NCBI RefSeq assembly: GCF_023652955.1
Contig: NZ_JAKLOY010000003.1
Span: 434,001-498,000 of the forward strand
Direction of reading: 5' to 3'
From: Geomonas sp. Red32
GTDB lineage: Bacteria > Desulfobacterota > Desulfuromonadia > Geobacterales > Geobacteraceae
Length of the DNA stretch: 64,000 bases
Shown here: piece by piece, positions 57,733 through 64,000 of the stretch
Numbering within the stretch: position 1 is the stretch's first letter
Layout: each line of letters begins with the position of its first letter
Notes under the pieces: generated by a model
What the model was told of the DNA's origin: nothing
What the model saw: only the letters and a program-made list of their open reading frames with translations
The model's database searches: none
Program-made: the position numbers and the translations under genes

Positions 57733-60700
57733 ATGCTAGAAAAAGTCATTGCATATACCCTGAAGCAGAAGGGGATGGTCATCTTCCTTGCGGTGGCGAT
57801 CGTCGTCTTCGGCTTCTATTCCTACCTGAAATTGCCCATCGACGCCTTCCCCGATGTGACGAACATCCAGGTGGAGGTGGTCAGCCATGCCGACGGCCTG
57901 TCGGCGGCCGAAATCGAACGCAACGTGACCTATCCGATCGAGATGTCCATGCGCGGCCTGCCGGATATCGAGCAGCTCCGCTCGGTGACCAAGTTCGGCC
58001 TCTCCATCGTCACCATCGTTTTCAAGGATAACGTCGATATCTACTTCGCCCGGCAGCTCGTGTTCGAACGGCTGGCTGAGGCCCGGGAAAAGGTGCCCAA
58101 AGGCGTTCAGGTCGCCATGGGACCCATCGGCACCGCCATGGGGGAGATCTACCAGTACACCTTGGAGGGGAAAGCACCCCAGGATCCCGAACAGAAACGG
58201 GCCTACCTCACCAACCTGCGCACCCTGCAGGAATGGGTCGTCACCCCCCAGCTGAAGAGTGTTGCCGGGGTCAACGAAATCAACTCGTTCGGCGGCTACT
58301 TCAAGCAGTACCAGGTGCTGGTGGCGCCGGAGAAACTGGTGAAATACGGCGTCACCGTGGACGACGTCTACAACGCGATCGGCAGCAATAACAGCAACGT
58401 CGGCGGCAACGTCCTGGAACGGGGCCCGGACCAGTACATCGTGCGCGGCGTCGGCCTGATCCAGAGCATCGGCGATATCGAGACGATCGTCCTGAGATCC
58501 ACGGGAGGCACCCCGACCTATCTGCGCGACGTGGCCCAGGTCCGGGTGGGCGAGGCGGTCCGCATGGGGGCCGCGGTCAAGAACGGTTCGGACGAGGCGG
58601 TCGGCGGCATCGTCATGATGCTGCGGGGCGAGAACAGCCGCGACGTGGTGGCCCGGGTGGCGGCCAAGGTCAGGGAGATCAACGAAAGCAACATGCTGCC
58701 GGACGGGATAAAGATGGTCCCCTACTACGACCGCAGCGACATCGTCAAGGCGAGCGTCGGCACGGTCAACAAGGCGCTGATCGAGGGTTCCATCCTGGTA
58801 CTGATCGTCCTCTACCTCTTGTTGAACAGCATCCGGGGCAGTATCGTCGTGCTGCTGGCGCTGCCGCTGTCGCTTTTGGCGACCTTCATCGTCATGAAAC
58901 TGACCGGCATCACCGCCAACCTGATGTCGCTGGGGGGGCTCGCGATCTCCATCGGCATGATCATCGACACCACCATCATTCAGGTGGAAAACGTACAGCG
59001 CCACCTGAGCGAGGAAGGGCATCTGCGCCCCAAACTGGCCACCGTTCTCAAGGCCGTCATGGAAGTGCGCAAACCGAGCATCTTCGGCGAGCTGATCATC
59101 GCCTTGACCTTCATCCCCATCCTGACCCTGGAGGGGATCGAAGGAAAGATGTTCGGTCCGCTGGCCGTTACCGTGGCCATCGCACTCCTTTCCTCCCTGC
59201 TGCTGTCGATCTTCATCATCCCGGTGCTCTGCAGCCTGTTCCTCAAACCGGAGGCGGAAAAAGAGAGCAGGATCATGGCCTGGGCCAAGAAGCAGTATCT
59301 GCCGATGCTGGAGTATGCCCTGAACAGGAAAAAGGTGGTTCTGGGTATTTCCGGCGGGCTGCTGCTGTTTTCGCTGTTCCTGGTGACCAGGCTCGGGTCG
59401 GAGTTCATCCCGATCATGGACGAGGGTTCCTTCGACATGGATGTCGCCATGCTCCCCGGGGTCTCCCTGGCCAAGGCACTGGAAGTGAACCAGCAGGCTG
59501 CCGCCAGGCTGAAGAAGTTCGACGAGCTCGATGTGGTGATCGGCCGCATCGGCCAGACCGGCGTTGCCCTCGATACCCGCGGCGTGGACAAGACCGGCTA
59601 TGTGGGGGTGTTCAAGCCGAAGAGCGAGTGGAAACGGGATATCTCCAAGGAAGCCCTCACCAACGAGATGCGCGAGGCGCTGGAAACCGTCCCGGGAATC
59701 AGCTTCGGCTTCAGCCAGCCGATCCAGTGCCGGATCGACGAGCTGGTTGCCGGCACCCGCGCCCAGCTCATCGTCAAGCTCTTCGGCGAAGACCTGGACG
59801 TACTGCGCGACAAGTCGGCGGAAATCGCCAAGGTACTTTCCACCGTCCGCGGCGGGACCGATTTGAATACGGAAAAGGTCTCCGGCCAGCCGGACCTGAC
59901 GGTCACCATCGACCGCTCGAAAATCGCCCGTTACGGCCTCAATATCAGCGACGTGCAAAACGTGATCGAAATAGCGGTGGCCGGCAAGGCGGCCTCCACC
60001 TTCTACGAACTGAACCGTGGTTTCGACATCACCGTCCGCCTCCCGGAGGAGAAGCGTAATTCGCTGGAGACCATCAAGAACCTGCTGATCGCCACCAAAT
60101 CGGGGATGAACATCCCGCTCGAACAACTGGCCGAGGTGAAGATGGTCGAGGGGCCGGTTCAGATCAGCCGTCAGGATGGCGTGCGGAGGATCGGCATCGA
60201 GATGAACGTCACCGGCCGGGACATGGGAAGTTTCGTAGCCGAGGCGAAAGGGAAGATCCGGGATCGGGTCAAACTGCCAGCCGGGTACTACCTGACCTGG
60301 GGCGGCCAGTTCGAGAATCAGCAGCGGGCCATGCATAGACTCATGATCATCGGCCCGGTGGCCATCGCTCTCATCCTCCTGCTGCTCTACGTCACCTTCC
60401 GTTCCATCCGGCTGGCGCTGCTGGTCATTTCGAACCTCCCCTTTGCCCTGATCGGCGGCATATTCTCGCTGTTTCTCTCCGGGCAGTACCTCTCGGTCCC
60501 TGCCTCGGTCGGCTTCATCGTCCTCTTCGGGGTGGCGGTGCTCAACGGGCTGGTAATGGTGTCGCGCATATCCCAGCTCAGGGAGGAGGGGATGGAGCTT
60601 GGCGAGGCTATCAGGAAAGGGGCCCTCGATCGTCTGCGGCCGGTGCTGATGACCGCCTCCATCGCCATCTTCAGCCTGATGCCGATGCTTTTGGCCCAAG

Positions 60701-60837
60701 GTACCGGTTCCGAGATTCAGAAGCCCTTGGCCACCGTCGTCGTTGGAGGATTGATCACCTCCACGCTCTTGACCCTGCTGATCATCCCGGCGGTGTACGG
60801 CTGGTTCGAGAAGCGCAAGGCCGATGAAGAGATGTAG
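57733..60837 (+). CDS. Heavy-metal RND efflux pump (CzcA/CusA family)
   Basis: Protein of 1034 residues, full HME-RND length. MLEKVIAYTLKQKGMVIFLAV, the first-loop DAFPDVTNIQVEV, the TM4 segment GGLAISIGMIIDTTIIQVEN, and the second half with LGSEFIPIMDEGSFDMDV. The TM4 segment lacks the DFG..DG pattern of Zn/Co-type CzcA and is nearer the Cu/Ag or HME5 classes, so the metal is uncertain. Proton-driven export across the envelope with the two preceding subunits. Confidence 0.93.
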   Translation: MLEKVIAYTLKQKGMVIFLAVAIVVFGFYSYLKLPIDAFPDVTNIQVEVVSHADGLSAAEIERNVTYPIEMSMRGLPDIEQLRSVTKFGLSIVTIVFKDNVDIYFARQLVFERLAEAREKVPKGVQVAMGPIGTAMGEIYQYTLEGKAPQDPEQKRAYLTNLRTLQEWVVTPQLKSVAGVNEINSFGGYFKQYQVLVAPEKLVKYGVTVDDVYNAIGSNNSNVGGNVLERGPDQYIVRGVGLIQSIGDIETIVLRSTGGTPTYLRDVAQVRVGEAVRMGAAVKNGSDEAVGGIVMMLRGENSRDVVARVAAKVREINESNMLPDGIKMVPYYDRSDIVKASVGTVNKALIEGSILVLIVLYLLLNSIRGSIVVLLALPLSLLATFIVMKLTGITANLMSLGGLAISIGMIIDTTIIQVENVQRHLSEEGHLRPKLATVLKAVMEVRKPSIFGELIIALTFIPILTLEGIEGKMFGPLAVTVAIALLSSLLLSIFIIPVLCSLFLKPEAEKESRIMAWAKKQYLPMLEYALNRKKVVLGISGGLLLFSLFLVTRLGSEFIPIMDEGSFDMDVAMLPGVSLAKALEVNQQAAARLKKFDELDVVIGRIGQTGVALDTRGVDKTGYVGVFKPKSEWKRDISKEALTNEMREALETVPGISFGFSQPIQCRIDELVAGTRAQLIVKLFGEDLDVLRDKSAEIAKVLSTVRGGTDLNTEKVSGQPDLTVTIDRSKIARYGLNISDVQNVIEIAVAGKAASTFYELNRGFDITVRLPEEKRNSLETIKNLLIATKSGMNIPLEQLAEVKMVEGPVQISRQDGVRRIGIEMNVTGRDMGSFVAEAKGKIRDRVKLPAGYYLTWGGQFENQQRAMHRLMIIGPVAIALILLLLYVTFRSIRLALLVISNLPFALIGGIFSLFLSGQYLSVPASVGFIVLFGVAVLNGLVMVSRISQLREEGMELGEAIRKGALDRLRPVLMTASIAIFSLMPMLLAQGTGSEIQKPLATVVVGGLITSTLLTLLIIPAVYGWFEKRKADEEM

Positions 60838-60879
60838 TTCCGGACCGGTGCCGCTTTGAAAATTGTAAAGGAGGTGCGT

Positions 60880-61467
60880 ATGAAAAGTATCCTGATAGTG
60901 CTGATGGTGGCAATGGCAGTAGTGACTGGCGGCTGTGCCGGGAGGGGGGCGGTGAACAGAACGGGAGCCGGAACCGGCGGTGAAGTCTTCCGGGAGGTGA
61001 CCCCGGGAGAGAAGGTGCCCCGGGGATACGCCGACCTGGAGATCACCCTTTCCATGAAGACCCACCGCCCCGGACTCTATTCCGGCGAGGACCGCCACGG
61101 CACCGGAGAGTACCAGCTGCAGGTGGACCTGGACGGCGAGCCACTGAGGCTATCGGGGAGCCTGTGGGAAGAGAAGGTGGAACCGAACGCCTTGCGCGAC
61201 CCGGAGGGGGGCGAAGGGATCCGGTACTACTTTACCAAGACGGTCCGCGTCAAGGCGGGCGATCACCAGGTAGTCGTTGCCCTGCCGGCCGACGACCTCT
61301 CGGTGGACCGGGAGATCACCCTGGCCGGAGGGACCAGCAACCGGCTGACCCTGGAGCCGGTGTACCGGGAAGCAGCGGGGGCGGCGCGCTCCGCTCCCCA
61401 TGGCAGCGCCAGCTTCAAAGAAGGTATGCGGGGATTCTGGATCAGCCTCAACGGCGCCCCCATCTAG
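60880..61467 (+). CDS. Lipoprotein at end of the RND operon
   Basis: Protein of 195 residues with lipobox VVTGGC. The mature part is beta-rich (YADLEITLSMKTHRPGLYSGE, GEYQLQVDLDGEPLRLSGSL, TRVKAG-like VRVKAGDHQVVVALPADDL). No family recognised. RBS AAAGGAGGTG before ATG 60880; 42 bp after the pump gene, so it is probably the last cistron. Confidence 0.7.
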   Translation: MKSILIVLMVAMAVVTGGCAGRGAVNRTGAGTGGEVFREVTPGEKVPRGYADLEITLSMKTHRPGLYSGEDRHGTGEYQLQVDLDGEPLRLSGSLWEEKVEPNALRDPEGGEGIRYYFTKTVRVKAGDHQVVVALPADDLSVDREITLAGGTSNRLTLEPVYREAAGAARSAPHGSASFKEGMRGFWISLNGAPI

Positions 61468-61484
61468 CGTAGAAAGACCCACTA

Positions 61485-61510
61485 GGTGAGGGTGGTTCGC
61501 CACCCTCACC
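61485..61510 (+). terminator. Hairpin terminator of the RND operon
   Basis: GGTGAGGGTGG-TTCG-CCACCCTCACC, an 11-bp perfect stem with a stable UUCG tetraloop, 18 bp after the lipoprotein stop. Confidence 0.7.
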
Positions 61511-61542
61511 ACTCCCTACCCGAATTGCCCCCTTTCGCGCCT

Positions 61543-61721
61543 CGTTTGACAGCGATCAGCTGGCGTTTGACAACAGTCAGCTGGCGCGTGACAAGAGTGC
61601 ATGCGACCTGCTGTCGAAAACCGTAATGATTACCGAGTAGTCTGCACCTTGTCAGACGCCAGCCGACTGAAGTCAGACGCCAGCCGACTGAAGTCAGACG
61701 CCAGCCGACTGCGGTCGCATG
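61543..61721. repeat. Two opposing arrays of a 21-bp repeat
   Basis: Array A has three units (61543-61563, 61564-61584, 61585-61605) of the form CGTTTGACAAC..AGCTGG. Array B has three units (61659-61679, 61680-61700, 61701-61721) of the same motif reverse-complemented; its first two units are identical. About 17 of 21 positions agree between A and B. A 53-bp spacer separates the arrays. Confidence 0.8.
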
Positions 61722-61838
61722 TCAGCCGGCGGCGTTTACCTTGCAGGGTACATTTCTCTAGCGACCGCCTACCGGAAACCTCTCCGAAAACGGCAGGGAG
61801 GAGTCTAGACGTTATCGTGATTTTTGGGGACTTGGGGG

Positions 61839-61866
61839 TTGACAAGCGAAAGAGGTTGATTAAAAT
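61839..61866 (+). promoter_or_regulatory. Candidate sigma70 promoter
   Basis: TTGACA (61839-61844), 16-bp spacer, TAAAAT (61861-61866), 31 bp before the gene at 61897. Confidence 0.7.
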
Positions 61867-61896
61867 TCTCTAAAAAATTCAACAACGGGAGGACCT

Positions 61897-62541
61897 ATGG
61901 TAGCGAAGCCGCTTCTGTTGATCAACTACACACGGTATTCGGCGGCGGCCGTGGTCGCCGAGGCGAGGATGGTGAAGAACAGCTTGACCAGTCATGATCA
62001 TTTTCCTCCGCCATGGCCAGGGTATGTGATGTCGCTCGAGGAGGTGGGGCAGAAAGCCGATGCGCTGGAGGGGCTAGACCGCGAGGTGAAGAACCGCAAT
62101 TTCTCCAAGGTAGCCGAGCGGGACAACTGCAGCCAGGTACTTAAGGACGGGCTGCAGGGCATCGGGCAGTACATCAGCATGGCCTGCGAGGGAGATGTGA
62201 CCAAGCTGCAGGGAACGGGGTACCGGATAAGGCCGGAATCGAAGAAGCCGGCGCCGAAAAAGGCGATCGAGGTACCGGTCGCCGCGCTCTCCCATGCCAA
62301 GGGGACAGGGTGTTTCGACTGCAAGGTCCTTCTCCCCCCCGGAGCGAAGAGCTTCGAGTGGCAGATAACCCACGGCAATCCCGACGTAGAGGCGGACTGG
62401 CCCGAGCCCAACCGCTCCGTGGTGACCACCTTCCAGATTCCCGGCGTGACTCCCGGCGTCCGCTACTATGTCCGCGCCCGGAGCCTCTCCGCCACCGGCT
62501 TCAGCGCCTGGTCCGTCCCGGTTGGCCTCATGGCCCTTTAA
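61897..62541 (+). CDS. Hypothetical protein with fibronectin-III-like C-terminus
   Basis: Protein of 214 residues without a signal peptide. The N-terminal half is helical (SLEEVGQKADALEGLDREVKNR) and includes a Cys-containing stretch. The C-terminal half (SFEWQITHGNPDVEA, TTFQIPGVTPGVRYYVRARSLS, GFSAWSVPVGLMA) has the pattern of a fibronectin type III domain. Function unknown. Own promoter at 61839, RBS GGGAGGACCT. Confidence 0.75.
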   Translation: MVAKPLLLINYTRYSAAAVVAEARMVKNSLTSHDHFPPPWPGYVMSLEEVGQKADALEGLDREVKNRNFSKVAERDNCSQVLKDGLQGIGQYISMACEGDVTKLQGTGYRIRPESKKPAPKKAIEVPVAALSHAKGTGCFDCKVLLPPGAKSFEWQITHGNPDVEADWPEPNRSVVTTFQIPGVTPGVRYYVRARSLSATGFSAWSVPVGLMAL

Positions 62542-62632
62542 CCTTAATGCAGACGACATGTTACGCCGGGTGAACTGTGTGAAGAGGTAAGGGCACGGCG
62601 GCAGTATCACGAAAGCTGGAGATGAAAAACGA

Positions 62633-62667
62633 AAAGGGTGGGGTGCCATTGGCACTCCACCCTTTCT
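62633..62667. terminator. Bidirectional intrinsic terminator
   Basis: AAAAGGGTGGGGTGCC-ATT-GGCACTCCACCCTTT with T-rich runs on the minus strand (TTTTCGTTTTT). It closes both the hypothetical gene and the tRNA transcript. Confidence 0.85.
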
Positions 62668-62692
62668 ATTCTGCATGGCAATCGTTTGTAAA

Positions 62693-62769
62693 TGGTGGGC
62701 GAGATGGGATTCGAACCCATGACCCCTGGCTTCGGAGGCCAGTACTCTATCCAACTGAGCTACCCGCCC
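62693..62769 (-). tRNA. tRNA-Arg (anticodon CCG)
   Basis: 77 nt including encoded CCA. Acceptor GGGCGGG / CTCGCCC, D-loop AGTTGGATAGAG, anticodon stem CTGGC-CTCCGAA-GCCAG giving anticodon CCG (codon CGG), T-arm GGGTTCGAATCCC. The stems pair completely apart from one G-T. Confidence 0.96.
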
Positions 62770-62783
62770 GGGAAAGATTTAAT

Positions 62784-62812
62784 TATCTACACCAATTCGG
62801 GAACCAACTCAA
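62784..62812 (-). promoter_or_regulatory. Candidate promoter of the tRNA gene
   Basis: TTGAGT, 17-bp spacer, TAGATA on the minus strand, 14 bp upstream of the tRNA 5' end. Confidence 0.45.
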
Positions 62813-62850
62813 GCGTTAATTACAAAAAAATCAACTTTCGCGCGGGACAC

Positions 62851-63543
62851 CTAGCGGGGAGGCGAGGCGTAGACCGGGACGGTGATCTCTTTGCGCTGCG
62901 GGAAGGTGGTCATGATGTGGAGATACCCGCTCCAGACCTTGGCCTCGGCCTTGGGGGTGACCGCCACCTCGATGGTGCCGGTCTCTCCCGGCTTCAGCTC
63001 GCTCTTCTTGATCTCCGGCTTGATCTGCATCGAGGTCGAGTTAACCTTCACCGAAAGGAGCCGCACGGTGGCGCCGCTTTTGTTGCTCACGGTGATGGTT
63101 CCCATCTTGGTGACTCCCGCGGTGGCCGGGGCAAAGGCCAACTGGCGGGGGACTACCTGCAACTGCTCCTCGATGGTACCGTCGAGATAGAAGATGTAGC
63201 TCGGTGTCCTGCCAGCGTTGGTGGTCATGGTGACGCTCTTTTCGACCCGGCCGGAGAAGTTGGCGGAGTCGAAGGTCACCTGGATCTGGCCGGTCTTACC
63301 GGGGGCGATGGTCGAGGTGGAAGGTTTCGCCGCGGTGCAGCCGCAGGAGGCGATCAGCTGCCGGATCTGCAACGGCGCGTCGCCCGTGTTCTTCACGGTG
63401 AAGTTGTGCTGCACCTTCTTCCCCTGGGTGATGGTGCCGAAATTGTACTTCCCCTGTTCGACGGTGAGCTCGGGTGCGGCCAGCGCGGTCACGGCGGTGA
63501 GGAGCAGGGCCAACAGTGAGATGGCGGTTAAAGTGGTTTTCAT
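62851..63543 (-). CDS. Exported DUF1573 protein
   Basis: Protein of 230 residues with signal peptide MKTTLTAISLLALLLTAVTALA. The family signature is clear: YNFGTITQGKKVQHNFTVKNTGDAPLQI and SCGCTAAKPSTSTIAPG, followed by a second Ig-like (MSP/ASPM-Hydin-like) domain. Function unknown, probably an envelope beta-sandwich. ATG 63543 has RBS GAGAGGAAA; the frame upstream lacks a signal peptide. Divergent from hpt. Confidence 0.88.
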   Translation of the reverse strand: MKTTLTAISLLALLLTAVTALAAPELTVEQGKYNFGTITQGKKVQHNFTVKNTGDAPLQIRQLIASCGCTAAKPSTSTIAPGKTGQIQVTFDSANFSGRVEKSVTMTTNAGRTPSYIFYLDGTIEEQLQVVPRQLAFAPATAGVTKMGTITVSNKSGATVRLLSVKVNSTSMQIKPEIKKSELKPGETGTIEVAVTPKAEAKVWSGYLHIMTTFPQRKEITVPVYASPPR

Positions 63544-63616
63544 GATCGATTTCCTCTCAAAGTTCGCTATGGACCTGATATTTATACCACAAAAGGTAAG
63601 GCGCAACCAGAATGAA

Positions 63617-63645
63617 TTGACACTCCATAGTGGTTCTGCTATAGA
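63617..63645 (+). promoter_or_regulatory. Sigma70 promoter of hpt
   Basis: TTGACA, 17-bp spacer, TATAGA; the start codon lies 18 bp after the -10. Confidence 0.8.
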
Positions 63646-63663
63646 AAACGCTGGAGAATATTA

Positions 63664-64000
63664 ATGGATCAACCACACCGGAACCAGGGATATCCCCTGC
63701 AACTTCTTTATTCCCCCGAGCGGATACAAACTGAAATCGCACGCCTTGCCAAGGAGATCAACGCCTCGTACGAAGGCCGCGAGCTCCTGGTGATCGTCGT
63801 GTTGAAGGGCGCCCTCTTCTTCGCCGCCGATCTGCTGCGCCTTGTCACGGTACCGGTCCGCATGGATCTCGTCAAGCTTTCCAGCTACGCGGGCACCGAG
63901 TCGTGCGGCACGGTCCGGCTGACCAAGGACCTGGAGTTCGAGGTGGCCGGCAAGGACGTGCTGGTGGTCGAGGATATCGTCGACACCGGTCTTACGCTTG
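63664..64000 (+). CDS. hpt: Hypoxanthine phosphoribosyltransferase, 5' part
   Basis: The first 112 residues are in the window, and the gene continues past the right edge. LVIVVLKGALFFAADLLRL, FEVAGKDVLVVEDIVDTGLTL with the PRPP-binding loop VVEDIVDTG are diagnostic. It salvages hypoxanthine and guanine using PRPP. RBS CTGGAGAATATT before ATG 63664. Confidence 0.93.
   Translation, partial: MDQPHRNQGYPLQLLYSPERIQTEIARLAKEINASYEGRELLVIVVLKGALFFAADLLRLVTVPVRMDLVKLSSYAGTESCGTVRLTKDLEFEVAGKDVLVVEDIVDTGLTL

Noticed and set aside
57736..61098. Antisense open frame of 1120 codons opposite the RND pump, and other long antisense frames (409-2244, 33018-35207, 40412-43333)
   Set aside because: They mirror the codons of well-identified genes in GC-rich DNA, have His/Asp/Arg/Gly-skewed composition, and lack RBS or known domains.
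61543..61721. CRISPR array
   Set aside because: Repeat units abut directly without spacers, orientation switches midway, and no cas genes are present.
61601..61873. Short open frame across the 21-bp repeats (DASRLKS repeats)
   Set aside because: The repeated peptide is a by-product of the DNA repeat; no RBS, and it overlaps the promoter of the next gene.

Overview
The window comes from a GC-rich (roughly 60-65% by eye) deltaproteobacterium of the Geobacter/Geomonas type. The reasons are the stacked acyl-CoA dehydrogenase, ETF and membrane Fe-S oxidoreductase genes, the many two-component and sigma54 regulators, and the dense CCCCCTTTG..GGGGG intergenic repeats seen in that group. The genus is an inference; no rRNA or species marker is present.

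Region 1 (1-30,400, mostly + strand) is a fatty-acid / branched-acid / acyl-CoA oxidation island. It begins with the 3' end of a thiolase, then an acyl-CoA dehydrogenase, an MBL-fold protein, a dienoyl-CoA-reductase-like flavoenzyme, a secreted chalcone-isomerase-like protein, an alpha/beta hydrolase, a hotdog thioesterase, an enoyl-CoA hydratase, an Fe-S protein and an atypical acyl-CoA dehydrogenase. A minus-strand MerR regulator and a scarred patch with two truncated genes follow. Next comes a + strand electron-transfer block: membrane Fe-S oxidoreductase, IclR regulator, etfBA, sucCD, a second etfBA (ferredoxin-fused EtfA) and a second membrane Fe-S oxidoreductase. It continues with ribBA and ribH (flavin supply), thiolase, a deleted hydroxyacyl-CoA dehydrogenase scar and a short-chain acyl-CoA dehydrogenase. 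Together these would oxidise acyl-CoAs and feed electrons through ETF into the quinone pool. A 16-bp perfect palindrome lies over the -35 of the electron-transfer promoter and is a candidate operator for the MerR (LiuR-like) protein.

Region 2 (30,400-38,700) is regulatory: a STAS protein, a REC-PAS-AAA-Fis sigma54 regulator preceded by twin palindromes, a hybrid histidine kinase, a HigBA-type toxin-antitoxin pair and a MASE1 histidine kinase. Region 3 (38,800-45,050) is gltBD (glutamate synthase). Region 4 (45,050-48,800) holds repeats, a dead IS5-type transposase, an unusual Fe-S/CCG protein fused to a VTT (DedA/TVP38) membrane domain, and a secreted rhodanese.

Region 5 (48,800-61,500) is the most system-like accessory segment. 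A minus-strand unit encodes a histidine kinase, a sigma54 response regulator, and three exported proteins (small secreted protein, outer-membrane barrel, Gly/Ser/Thr-rich lipoprotein) that share Met/Gly-rich stretches. It is transcribed divergently from a + strand heavy-metal RND efflux operon with a His/Cys-rich small protein in front. I propose it as an envelope metal-stress module. Region 6 (61,500-64,000) has opposing arrays of a 21-bp repeat, a hypothetical protein, tRNA-Arg(CCG), a DUF1573 protein and the 5' part of hpt. No CRISPR, rRNA, prophage or intact IS was seen.
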